Positions 35,070-43,962 of a stretch of 64,000 nucleotides of DNA are shown here, piece after piece. The translations under genes were made by a program, and so were the position numbers. The stretch is from CAWFGW01 sp963849955 (lineage in GTDB: Bacteria > Bacteroidota > Bacteroidia > Cytophagales > JAAEPT01): assembly GCA_963849955.1 (NCBI GenBank), contig CAWKJU010000001.1, forward strand, positions 124,001 to 188,000. The letters are read 5' to 3'. A model generated the notes under the pieces. The model had not been told where the DNA came from. It made no database searches and saw nothing but the letters and a program-made list of their open reading frames with translations. Every line of letters begins with the position of its first letter. The stretch's first letter is position 1.

Positions 35070-35828
35070 ATGAAAATAAAATTAGTCTTAGCAATTATTT
35101 GTTTTAGTTTAAAAGGGTTTTCACAAGAGTTGATTTGGGAGGGTGATATAAGCATAAGTTCCAATACTATGGTTTCAAACCAAGCTGATTTTAAATCAGC
35201 TTTGATTAATGGAAATCTATATTTTTACCACACTGAGCAACTAAATGGTTACGTTTATAAAGTTAAGTATATTGATGTTTTTAATAATGTTGAAAGTGTT
35301 TTTCAAATTCAATCTGATACACTTTGGTATGTTGGAGGAGTTCACATGATTGAAATGGACAATGATAATGAACCTGAGTTTCTTGTTGTAGGGACTTATT
35401 CGTTCTTTATGGATCATTTAGGTGGGCATATTATAGAGGCTAAAAGTAGCGCAGGTAATTTTCAATTAAACGAAACTTTAAATAATACATATGTAGAGGG
35501 TACAAACTTGGGGAATATTGTTATTACTTCTATTACTTCAATTGGAAAACCATCGAAGACTTATGTTTATGCAACGGGGACTCCATTGATAACATCTTAT
35601 AAGCTCGAAAAAAAATCTGAGAAAGGTGCTTATCCGACAGTTGTTAATTCATTAATAACAATTGTCGGTCATGTTGGTGAAAAAGTTAAGATAATATCAG
35701 TATTTGGTAGGTTGATTGATGAAATTATATTATCGTCTGAAAATCATTTATATGATACTTCTTCTTTAGATAAAGGCTCTTATATTTTTACTAGTGATTC
35801 TTTTACGGGTAAGTTTATAGTAGAGTAA
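35070..35828 (+). CDS. Secreted protein with atypical type A T9SS-like C-terminus
   Basis: A 252-residue protein with a signal peptide ending GFSQE (about 19). It has a beta-rich body with a possible FG-GAP/VCBS-like blade (MDNDNEPEFLVVGTYSF, about 95-111). The C-terminal region (about 185-252) is spaced like a type A sorting domain but has AYPTVV instead of YPNP and ends KFIVE. The coding DNA is more AT-rich than its neighbours. The function is unknown, and T9SS export is inferred. Confidence 0.65.
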   Translation: MKIKLVLAIICFSLKGFSQELIWEGDISISSNTMVSNQADFKSALINGNLYFYHTEQLNGYVYKVKYIDVFNNVESVFQIQSDTLWYVGGVHMIEMDNDNEPEFLVVGTYSFFMDHLGGHIIEAKSSAGNFQLNETLNNTYVEGTNLGNIVITSITSIGKPSKTYVYATGTPLITSYKLEKKSEKGAYPTVVNSLITIVGHVGEKVKIISVFGRLIDEIILSSENHLYDTSSLDKGSYIFTSDSFTGKFIVE

Positions 35829-35845
35829 AGATTTTACCGCCACCT

Positions 35846-35893
35846 GTTCGACATTTATAATGTCGAACTACAGATAAAAAGGATTTATAATCC
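35846..35893. repeat. REP-like twin-hairpin element, copy A
   Basis: Hairpin 1 is GTTCGACAT/ATGTCGAAC with a 5-base loop. After a 12-base spacer, hairpin 2 is GGATT/AATCC with a 3-base loop. The block AAAAAGGATTTATAATCCGC is nearly identical to that at 57912-57931. It lies between the secreted-protein gene and glyS. Confidence 0.6.
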
Positions 35894-35951
35894 GCCTACA
35901 GTAAGCAATTGAGCATTACCGTAACGCTAAAGTACTCGCCATTCTACAAAC

Positions 35952-35988
35952 AAAAAAACTCCATCCCGATTATTCGGGATGGAGTTTT
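35952..35988 (-). terminator. glyS terminator
   Basis: The 12-bp stem ACTCCATCCCGA/TCGGGATGGAGT has a 4-base loop. The A run at 35952-35958 becomes the T tail on the minus strand. Confidence 0.92.
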
Positions 35989-36010
35989 CACCTACTTAAT
36001 ATATCTGTTC

Positions 36011-37492
36011 TTACAGTTGTTCAAAAATAGTTTTAAACGACACTGCTTTACGCACCAATTGATTTAACTCATCGGTGTGAATACGTTCTTGTTCCATAGT
36101 ATCGCGATGTCTTAAGGTGACCGTACCATCTTCTAGAGTTTGGTGGTCAATAGTCACACAGAATGGTGTTCCAATAAAATCCTGGCGGGTATAACGTTTT
36201 CCGATCCCTCCTTTGTCATCGTATGCACACGGGAAATTCATCCGCAACTCTTGATATATTTCTGTTCCTTTTTCACCCAAACCATCTTTTTTCATTAATG
36301 GGAGCACCGCTATTTTCACAGGAGAAAGCGCTGGGTGTAATTTTAAGTAAGTACGCATTTTTTTGTTCTCACCTTCACCCACTTCTTCTTCACGCAAGGC
36401 CGAGCAGAATACTGCTAAGAAAGCACGATCAGCACCTACTGAAGTTTCCACCACATAGGGGATGTAATTTTTGCTTATTTCATCGTCAAAATATTGCTGT
36501 TTCTTTTTAGAAAATTCTTGGTGAGCACTTAAGTCAAAGTCGGTACGTGAGTGAATACCTTCTATTTCTTTAAAACCAAAAGGGAATTTGTATTCTATAT
36601 CTACCGCAGCGTTGGCATAATGTGCTAACTTTTCGTGGTCATGGAATTTCAAGTTTTCAGGCTCTAAACCAATCGCTTTATGCCACTTCATTCGTGTTTC
36701 TTTCCAGGTATTGTACCACTCCAACTCAGTGCCGGGGCGCACAAAAAATTGCATTTCCATCTGCTCAAATTCACGCATTCTAAACGTGAATTGACGCGCG
36801 ACAATTTCATTTCTAAAAGCCTTACCGATTTGTGCAATGCCAAAAGGAATTTTCATTCTTCCTGTTTTTTGCACGTTTAAGAAATTCACAAAAATACCTT
36901 GAGCCGTTTCTGGTCGTAAGTATATTTTGTTTGAATCATCAGCTACAGAACCAATTTCAGTGGAGAACATCAAGTTAAACTGTCTTACATCGGTCCAATT
37001 GGCTGTACCCGAAATAGGACAGACAATTTTTTCTCTAATGATTAATTCCTTTACTGCGGCTAAGTCTTCAGCAGTTAATAAGCGACCAAGTTCTTCCAAT
37101 AATGCTTTCGCCCGACCAGGATCACCTGCTGCTTCTATTTCAGCAGCTTTGTCTTCTACGATGACATCCGCTCGGTACCGTTTTTTTGAATCTTTGTTGT
37201 CAATCATAGGGTCACTGAAGCCGTCTACGTGACCCGAAGCTTTCCAGGTAGTTGGATGCATAAAAATAGCCGAATCTAACCCGACAATGTTGTCGTTCAA
37301 TTGGGTCATACATTTATACCACAGTTGTTTAATGTTGTTTTTCAGTTCAACACCATTTTGACCGTAGTCATAAACAGCTTGTAAACCATCATATATTTCA
37401 CTTGAAGGAAAAATAAAGCCATACTCTTTAGCATGAGCTATCACTTTTTTAAATGAAGCGCCTTCTTCTATTGTTTTCACTTTTTCAGCCAT
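36011..37492 (-). CDS. glyS: Glycyl-tRNA synthetase (single-chain, class II)
   Basis: A 493-residue alpha2-type glycine-tRNA ligase of the eukaryote-like class found in Bacteroidota. Motif 2 is FRNEIVARQFTFRMREFEQME, whose key part FRMREFEQME lies near 240. GADRAFLAVF (about 354) forms motif 3, and the C-terminal half is the anticodon-binding domain with GKRYTRQDFIGTPF. The start lies four bases after an exact -7 box. Confidence 0.95.
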   Translation of the reverse strand: MAEKVKTIEEGASFKKVIAHAKEYGFIFPSSEIYDGLQAVYDYGQNGVELKNNIKQLWYKCMTQLNDNIVGLDSAIFMHPTTWKASGHVDGFSDPMIDNKDSKKRYRADVIVEDKAAEIEAAGDPGRAKALLEELGRLLTAEDLAAVKELIIREKIVCPISGTANWTDVRQFNLMFSTEIGSVADDSNKIYLRPETAQGIFVNFLNVQKTGRMKIPFGIAQIGKAFRNEIVARQFTFRMREFEQMEMQFFVRPGTELEWYNTWKETRMKWHKAIGLEPENLKFHDHEKLAHYANAAVDIEYKFPFGFKEIEGIHSRTDFDLSAHQEFSKKKQQYFDDEISKNYIPYVVETSVGADRAFLAVFCSALREEEVGEGENKKMRTYLKLHPALSPVKIAVLPLMKKDGLGEKGTEIYQELRMNFPCAYDDKGGIGKRYTRQDFIGTPFCVTIDHQTLEDGTVTLRHRDTMEQERIHTDELNQLVRKAVSFKTIFEQL

Positions 37493-37496
37493 GCGG

Positions 37497-37504
37497 CAAA
37501 TATA
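37497..37504 (-). promoter_or_regulatory. -7 box directly before glyS
   Basis: On the minus strand TATATTTG matches TAnnTTTG, with only CCGC between it and the ATG. This predicts transcription starting at or beside the start codon, a leaderless or nearly leaderless mRNA. Confidence 0.5.
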
Positions 37505-37624
37505 GATAAAATGGAAACAAAAAATAGAACAGTTGGAGGAGGTTTCAACGAAAATAATGATGTAATAATAATTAAGAAAACGTAAGATTTTGCTAGTTCA
37601 TCTAAGAAAGATATGATTTGGTCT

Positions 37625-37732
37625 AAAACAATGTTGGAACATCTAAAGTACTTGTATAATTGTATTACATAGCTGGTTGAAAATGCCTAGAGAAATATAA
37701 GAAACGCCTGTTTCTTTTCTCTAGGTTTTTTT
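37625..37732 (+). ncRNA. Candidate small RNA or leader of about 105 nt
   Basis: A promoter-like pair lies just upstream: TTTG at 37589-37592, a 19-base gap, then TATGATTTG at 37612-37620 (one base longer than TAnnTTTG). A clear terminator closes the unit: stem CCTAGAGAAA/TTTCTCTAGG with an inner GAAAC/GTTTC stem, then TTTTTTT. No frame longer than a few codons lies between. The adhesin start is more than 150 bases further on, so the terminator cannot end a known gene. It may instead attenuate the adhesin operon. Confidence 0.4.
37686..37732 (+). terminator. Orphan terminator upstream of the adhesin operon
   Basis: A 10-bp stem (37686-37695 with 37716-37725) encloses a second 5-bp stem (37701-37705 with 37710-37714) and is followed by a 7-T run. 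It is oriented on the plus strand, with only the divergent glyS gene upstream. Confidence 0.8.
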
Positions 37733-37888
37733 GTTTTAGGGCTTTCACACTTGTTTAGGTGCTGTTTTTTCAAATTATGCGTTTACAATTTGTTTGTTAC
37801 GTCTAGTAGAATAAAAATAATAAAACCTTATGTTATTGGTAATTAATTATTTAAATTGATAATTGATGCTTTCCATAAAGTTTCAGCT

Positions 37889-38044
37889 ATGACGAGATAT
37901 AAGGGGGATTTTATTCGGTTATTAGTTAAAACATTTGTTTCCTTGTGTCTATTCTTGAGTGTTAATAATAATGCTCTAGGGGTAGGTAATGATGAAGTCG
38001 ATGCTGCGAATATTAATGCCGCATTGGCTTTTAACAGAAGATAA
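37889..38044 (+). pseudogene. Signal-peptide fragment of the type B adhesin, out of frame
   Basis: ATG at 37889 opens 51 codons that encode a good signal peptide (KTFVSLCLFLSVNNNALG) followed by NDEVDAANINAAL, then stop at 38042-38044. The next frame continues the same kind of protein (TEDNVGRYNNFMRY). Removing one base from the TTTT run at 38029-38032 joins both parts into a single protein. This is therefore the broken 5' end of the gene below: a real mutation, an assembly error or programmed +1 shifting. Confidence 0.75.
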
Positions 38045-41000
38045 TGTAGGCAGATATAATAACTTCATGCGGTATGACTCGGAGGAGTTTGAACGACTGT
38101 ATGTCTCCATGAAAGCCAATGAAACTTTTTATTTTGGCTTTAATTTTCAAATTAGATCTAATAATGTTTATACTGATTTAGACGAAAGAGTATGGGTAAG
38201 GATAAGGGATAAAGCGACAGATGCCGTTGTATTTCCCGCTACTGAAATTGTTGCTGGTCAACCTGGCTATATAAACACAAGAGCAGAAGCAGCTGTAGGC
38301 CCAGAACCGTTAGGTGGAGCTGGGGGGTATACACCGCTTTCTTTTGTGCCTACTGTTTCGGGTGATTATTATCTTGAAATTGCTTATGATGATGGAGATG
38401 CAAGAAATGGAGTGGGAAATGGTGTGAGAGATGAACAATTGCGTGGTAACAATGTTTTAATTGCTCCTCTTTATGATTTTACTGTCGGTAATAACACAAC
38501 TAGTCTGGAAGTAAAAGGGCGCGTGTGGTCCAAGGCTTGGCATATCATAATTAAAGATCAATGGAATGCAGATACGGAAGGAACTGTACAATATATATAT
38601 ACGGATGATGGTGTAATTTCTGAATTGGATTACAATGGCATGAATCCGTATGAATATGTAATTGCTGCTAATTCTACAGGAGTGTATGATACTGGAGATG
38701 TGGTGGAAGACCGGAAATCAATTTATTCCCGATATGGGAATGAAATCTTACCCCAATACAAACTCTTCTATGAAGTTCCTGATACGTCTGTTTTTCAAGT
38801 TTCCAGTATCAACGATTTATTTGGAGATCTCACTTCAGCATTAACTATTACTGGCTGTTCAGATTATACAATCAATTTTAGTGTGAACAAGGAAATGGAG
38901 TCTAAAATATTGATAGAGAGAAACGGTGAACCTGGATACCAAAGTAACTCTACGGATGTTTTAATTGAAACACTTTTGGAAGCAGGGGATAATAAAATCC
39001 CATGGGATGGTCGTGATGGACAGGGTAATATCATTCCTGAGGCAAATTTGGAAATAGAGCTCATCTTTCGATCTGGGGTTACACACCTCCCTATGTTTGA
39101 TGTGGAGTATAATGAAAAAGGTTTCAAAGTAAATTATGTATTTCCCACAGAATTAGCTGGTCCAGCAGGTGTTTATTGGGATGATACTGAGCTACGAAGA
39201 AATCAAATAAATATTGATAATCCATGTATCAGTTCAGGTACCTCAGGGTGTCACATTTGGGGTAATAAGTCAAGAGGTGACAATTTTGGGGATGAAACCA
39301 TCCTAAATACGTGGTGGTTTTTGGAAAGAGACCCCATACCGTTTGTCTACCCACTTCAACTACAGTATCTAACGGTCACTAAAGACACTACCGTTTGTGT
39401 TGGTGAAACTGTAGAATTAAAAGCCAAAACAAATGGTGATTATTTGAGATGGATGGAAGAAGGGGTTTTGATAAGTAATGATTCTGTTATTTCAGTGGAG
39501 GCAGATATTGAAAGAACGTATGTGGCAGAGTCATTTTTTGTTGATTCTAATCTGTTTGTGAACTCAGCATTCGAAGATTCTCCCCCAAATTCAGGTTTTA
39601 CAAGTCAATATGTAGAAACTACGGAGACTAACCTAATAAGCGGTAGTTATGTTATTACAGACACCCCTAATAAAGGTTGGGGTGCCGCTCATTTGGACAT
39701 TGGGGATCATACTTCAGGTACAGGTAATATGATGGTTATCGATGGTTCTACTAGCGCAAATGACACACTTTATAAACAAACAGTGGTAGTGTCATCGGGT
39801 AAAAGTTATGTGTTTTCTTTTTGGGGTATTAATGCCCATACCCTTAGTCCGGGTACTAACCCAGCAAATCTGGAGTTAGTCGTCAACAATATCAGTTTAG
39901 GTACTTATGAATTAATTGAGATGCAGTGGAGAATAAAGTTTGCTTTTTGGAGGGCTACATTTTCTGGACCTGTAGAAGTAGCAATTATTAATCGACAAAT
40001 CAATGGTCTGGGAAATGATTTTGCCATAGACGATGTAGAGTTTGGAACCATTGGAGACTGTGAATTACAAGAGTCAGTAACAGTAACTCCCGTTGATGGT
40101 ACGGATAATGACGTAGAAATAAGCGTTTCACCACCAGACACCTCTTTTTGTAGTGAGTCACCAGTAACCTATCACCTTATTACCTCATCAAATTTAGGAA
40201 CTTCACCTACCTATCAATGGTATGTAAATGGAGTCATTCAGGCAGGGGAGACTTTTGATCAATTTACCTATAGAAGTACCGAACCTTCGGATACTATTTC
40301 ACTGATTGCCACTTCAAGTATTCAAAATTGTATTTCAAAGGCAAGTGATACTGCAACAGCTATAGTTACCAATTTTGCCCCGGCTAACTTAGAATTGGAT
40401 CCAATTCCGTCAGTGTGTTCTGGAGATACGCTTCAACTAAAACTCAATGCTGATAAAGCCCTTGCAAGCATCAATTGGTCGGGTGATATCACTACCATTA
40501 GTAGTACTACCATTGATAATCCGAAGGCTTATCCAACAGAAAACACACAATACAAAGTGGTCGTAGAAGATGTAGATGGCTGCATAGACTCAATTTATGC
40601 ATCCCTTTTTATAGCACAAAATCCTGAGCTAGCACTTGAACCAGATACAACCATTTGCCCTAATCAGGAAGTACAGCTTTCAGTTACTTCAACAAATAAA
40701 ACGTTAAAAATGGTAATGTGGGAATACAACGAAAGCACAATTAATGATGTGTTAAGTTTAACTCCAGTAGTGAAACCTGAAGCAACTTCATGGTATAAAG
40801 TGACTGGTACAGATACCGATGACTGCATCAATACCGATTCTATTGAGGTAGTTGTTACGCCATTTCCGGTAGTTGATGCTGGTGAAGATAGAATAGTATG
40901 CCGAGGTGATAGTATTAATCTGCTAGCAACTGGAGCCACTAGCTATTCGTGGTCACCCTCAACTTTCCTTAGTGCGACAGATGTTGCTAACCCTCAAACA

Positions 41001-42854
41001 AAACCTGCTGACTCCATTAGTTATATCGTGACAGGAATTACGGATGGATGTGCTCAAAAGGATACTGTTTTTATTGGTTTAACTGAGTTAATCAACTTAA
41101 CGGTTGACCCTATCCCTTCACTATGTGTGGGTGATACTACGCAGTTGGTCATAAAAACGGCAAAAACACTTTCAACGATTACATGGACAGGAGACATTAA
41201 TTCACTCAGTAGTACCTCAATTAAAAATCCACTCGCTTTTCCAATTGTTGCAGCCAATTATAAAGTCAATGTAGTTGATATAGATGGTTGCCGTGACTCC
41301 TTAGAAGCGAGTATTACTCCGAAGTTATTACCTACCGTTTTAGCTGAAAAGGACACTACCATATGTGACGGTGAGAGTGTGCAACTAGTTGGATCTTCAG
41401 ATAAGCCAGTCCAGTCTATCTTGTGGCAAAATAAAGAAAGCACATTAAGCAGTACGACTATTTTATCTCCATTGGCTACTCCAACAGAAACCACGACTTA
41501 TAAATTATCTATTACAGACGTAGATAATTGTACAAATGAAGACGATGTTACGGTTACAGTTAATCCCTACCCTGAAGTAGATGCTGGTGAGGATAAAAAA
41601 ATCTGTGCGGGAGATCAAGCTTCCTTATTAGCGACTGGTGCTGATGATTATTTGTGGACACCAAGTAGCTCATTAAATTTTGACAATATTGCCAACCCTG
41701 AAGCCACACCTTCAGATACTACACAATATATAGTAACTGGTACTACAAATGGTTGTTCAGTCAACGATACCGTGATAGTCAATGTGTTGATTAACCCAAA
41801 ACCTGAAGTGAAAATTGCGTATGATAAAGATATTTGTGAAGGTGAGGTTGTTCGATTTGATATCATAGAGCAAAAAAACTTAGGGACGTCACCGGTTTAT
41901 CAATGGTATCGAATTTCATCAGGAGCACGAACACCAATTAGTCAAGTAGATTATGCGTTAGACTCTACCTTTATAAATGGAGACCAGTTTTTATTAGAAG
42001 TCATATCGAATGAAATATGTGTGAAAGAGGTGGATGAAAAGGCGGTCTCCAATACACTTACCCCACAGGTAACACCTTATCCTGATTTAGAAATTACTGG
42101 TATCACTCGCGTCTGCTATGGTGAAGATCTTGTTCTTTTTGTTGAAGATAAAGAAGGATTTGTTACCGACTTCACCTGGTTGGACAATCAGAACTTTGTT
42201 TTATTTCAATCTCCAAATACATCACAACAATTCACTAACATTACGAAGAACAGGTATGTAAAAGTGATCGGTTCAAATGGTAACTGTGCTGATACTTCTA
42301 ATCAATTGTTGTTAGAACCTATAGTGGTAAGCCTAAATTTGGCGGTAGAAGATAGTGTTATTTTTGGAGACCAGAGTACTAATCTATATATCTATAGTAA
42401 TGATAATGAGGTTGAAATACTCACTAAGCCAAATTATATCACGGCTTATTATCCAGGTGATCAAACACAAAATGTGAAACCAGAAGTCACCACCGATTAT
42501 TTAGCGTATGCAGAAATAGAAGGTTGCCCTGCAACGGACTCCGTGCGGATACGTGTATTACCACCAGTTAGTGCACCCTATTTATTCTCTCCGAACGATG
42601 ATGGTAAAAATGATCTTTGGATAGTAAAAGACTTAGATAAATATCCATACACACGTGTAACTATTTTAAACCGATGGGGAACAGAAGTTGCCAGATTAGA
42701 CAATGGAGTTAATGCTTGGAATGGAGACAATAAGTATGGTGGTAAATTACCTGATGGTGTCTATTATTATGTGATTGAAGCATCTATTGAAGATTTTGAA
42801 GAAGATGGAGAAAAGTTAATTCAATTTTCAGGGTATGTAACGTTAGCTAAATAG
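37989..42854 (+). CDS. Giant Ig-like surface adhesin with T9SS type B domain (5' frameshift)
   Basis: A 1621-codon frame; the real protein probably starts at 37889 in another frame, so the first ~15 residues here are unlikely to be genuine. The N-terminal part (about 16-400) carries IPWDGRDGQGN, a FlgD-like Ig feature. A galactose-binding-like segment follows (about 525-685). Serial Cys-containing Ig-like modules (about 700-1430) have the pattern VDAGED...C.GD...L.ATGA. The C-terminal type B domain (about 1530-1621) begins YLFSPNDDGKNDLW and ends GYVTLAK. A block of about 236 residues is repeated (about 804-1039 and 1040-1275). PorP/SprF follows four bases later. A role in adhesion or gliding is inferred. 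Confidence 0.88.
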   Translation: MMKSMLRILMPHWLLTEDNVGRYNNFMRYDSEEFERLYVSMKANETFYFGFNFQIRSNNVYTDLDERVWVRIRDKATDAVVFPATEIVAGQPGYINTRAEAAVGPEPLGGAGGYTPLSFVPTVSGDYYLEIAYDDGDARNGVGNGVRDEQLRGNNVLIAPLYDFTVGNNTTSLEVKGRVWSKAWHIIIKDQWNADTEGTVQYIYTDDGVISELDYNGMNPYEYVIAANSTGVYDTGDVVEDRKSIYSRYGNEILPQYKLFYEVPDTSVFQVSSINDLFGDLTSALTITGCSDYTINFSVNKEMESKILIERNGEPGYQSNSTDVLIETLLEAGDNKIPWDGRDGQGNIIPEANLEIELIFRSGVTHLPMFDVEYNEKGFKVNYVFPTELAGPAGVYWDDTELRRNQINIDNPCISSGTSGCHIWGNKSRGDNFGDETILNTWWFLERDPIPFVYPLQLQYLTVTKDTTVCVGETVELKAKTNGDYLRWMEEGVLISNDSVISVEADIERTYVAESFFVDSNLFVNSAFEDSPPNSGFTSQYVETTETNLISGSYVITDTPNKGWGAAHLDIGDHTSGTGNMMVIDGSTSANDTLYKQTVVVSSGKSYVFSFWGINAHTLSPGTNPANLELVVNNISLGTYELIEMQWRIKFAFWRATFSGPVEVAIINRQINGLGNDFAIDDVEFGTIGDCELQESVTVTPVDGTDNDVEISVSPPDTSFCSESPVTYHLITSSNLGTSPTYQWYVNGVIQAGETFDQFTYRSTEPSDTISLIATSSIQNCISKASDTATAIVTNFAPANLELDPIPSVCSGDTLQLKLNADKALASINWSGDITTISSTTIDNPKAYPTENTQYKVVVEDVDGCIDSIYASLFIAQNPELALEPDTTICPNQEVQLSVTSTNKTLKMVMWEYNESTINDVLSLTPVVKPEATSWYKVTGTDTDDCINTDSIEVVVTPFPVVDAGEDRIVCRGDSINLLATGATSYSWSPSTFLSATDVANPQTKPADSISYIVTGITDGCAQKDTVFIGLTELINLTVDPIPSLCVGDTTQLVIKTAKTLSTITWTGDINSLSSTSIKNPLAFPIVAANYKVNVVDIDGCRDSLEASITPKLLPTVLAEKDTTICDGESVQLVGSSDKPVQSILWQNKESTLSSTTILSPLATPTETTTYKLSITDVDNCTNEDDVTVTVNPYPEVDAGEDKKICAGDQASLLATGADDYLWTPSSSLNFDNIANPEATPSDTTQYIVTGTTNGCSVNDTVIVNVLINPKPEVKIAYDKDICEGEVVRFDIIEQKNLGTSPVYQWYRISSGARTPISQVDYALDSTFINGDQFLLEVISNEICVKEVDEKAVSNTLTPQVTPYPDLEITGITRVCYGEDLVLFVEDKEGFVTDFTWLDNQNFVLFQSPNTSQQFTNITKNRYVKVIGSNGNCADTSNQLLLEPIVVSLNLAVEDSVIFGDQSTNLYIYSNDNEVEILTKPNYITAYYPGDQTQNVKPEVTTDYLAYAEIEGCPATDSVRIRVLPPVSAPYLFSPNDDGKNDLWIVKDLDKYPYTRVTILNRWGTEVARLDNGVNAWNGDNKYGGKLPDGVYYYVIEASIEDFEEDGEKLIQFSGYVTLAK

Positions 42855-42858
42855 AGGT

Positions 42859-43959
42859 ATGCAAAAACTGAAGTTGAGACTATTGTGTTTTTTTATGCTG
42901 GTGATTGTTAGTTTTCAAGGACTAGCTCAACAGGAAATTCAGAGCTCACAATTCATGGTAAACCCATTTTTGTTGAACCCAGCTTATTCAAGTATGGATG
43001 ATAATATCGATGCTAAATTCTCCTACCGAAATCAATGGATTGGAGTTGAAGGTGCGCCTGTGACCACCTACTTTTCTATTCATTCTCCCTTGGGTAAACC
43101 TCGTTGGGCACAAACGCATCCGGGTGATTTTCATAATTGGCATGGGGCAGGTCTACAATTTATCAATGATCGCATTGGACCATTCAATGATTACAGATTT
43201 AATGCTAACTACTCATACAATATAGGTTTTACTCAGGGTGATGGTTATGGGTATAACCATACAGATGGATTTCGGGTAGCATTAGGAGCATTTTTTACGA
43301 TGAACAACAGGTCGTTGAATAATGATTTGTTATCACGTAGTAAAACGAATTCAGGTACACGAATTGACAATGACGCAGTAATGGGTGATGAGGTATTTGA
43401 TGACCTCTATTACTTTTCAGGGCAAACTTTCTTTGATGCTAACTTTGGAGTATTACTTTATTATGGTGATAAGTACTATCTGGGACTTTCTTCCACTCAG
43501 TTGTTTGAAAAAGAATTGTTTTTAAGAGAAAAGAGTAAGTTAAGTAGGCATTATTTTTTAACCGGGAAAACCAAACACCAAATCAATGAAGCATTTTATT
43601 TAATTCCATCGGTTATATTTAAATATGTAAACAATGCACCAAGTTCTTATAACATTAATGTACGATTAGATTGGCAAGATAAATTATTTGGAGGCTTAGC
43701 CTATCGGTCTGATGACTCCATGATAATGATGCTTGGCGCAGAGGTGAAATGGGGTGAAAAAATTAAAAACTTTAGAAGAGATAAACACCGCTACAGAATG
43801 CATTTTTATTACAGTTATGACTTTACAATAAGCAAGTTAAATACTAAAAACCTGAATGGGAGAAGTGCTGGTTCACATGAAATCACCATCGCCTTTTTAT
43901 TACCACCCTATTATACAGAAAGAAATGCCGAGGACACCTGGAATTGGATGAAGCGATAA
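42859..43959 (+). CDS. PorP/SprF family outer-membrane protein
   Basis: A 366-residue outer-membrane barrel with a signal peptide ending QGLAQQ (about 24). The family start is SQFMVNPFLLNPAYSSMDD, then FRNQW-like YRNQWIGVEGAP. It is the likely partner of the type B adhesin four bases upstream. Together they form a two-gene unit without the OmpA-PD40 gene present in the other T9SS unit. Its stop faces the SdiA-regulated-type gene three bases away. Confidence 0.9.
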   Translation: MQKLKLRLLCFFMLVIVSFQGLAQQEIQSSQFMVNPFLLNPAYSSMDDNIDAKFSYRNQWIGVEGAPVTTYFSIHSPLGKPRWAQTHPGDFHNWHGAGLQFINDRIGPFNDYRFNANYSYNIGFTQGDGYGYNHTDGFRVALGAFFTMNNRSLNNDLLSRSKTNSGTRIDNDAVMGDEVFDDLYYFSGQTFFDANFGVLLYYGDKYYLGLSSTQLFEKELFLREKSKLSRHYFLTGKTKHQINEAFYLIPSVIFKYVNNAPSSYNINVRLDWQDKLFGGLAYRSDDSMIMMLGAEVKWGEKIKNFRRDKHRYRMHFYYSYDFTISKLNTKNLNGRSAGSHEITIAFLLPPYYTERNAEDTWNWMKR

Positions 43960-43962
43960 CTA

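Noticed and set aside
37989..38030. MMKSMLRILMPHWLL as the genuine start of the adhesin
   Set aside because: It lies out of frame with a clear signal peptide encoded just upstream, and a one-base correction joins the two; the short leader itself is not a convincing signal peptide.
38864..41866. Minus-strand frames opposite the adhesin Ig-like repeats
   Set aside because: They recur with the repeats and have biased composition (Ser, Val, Thr), as expected of antisense of the adhesin gene.
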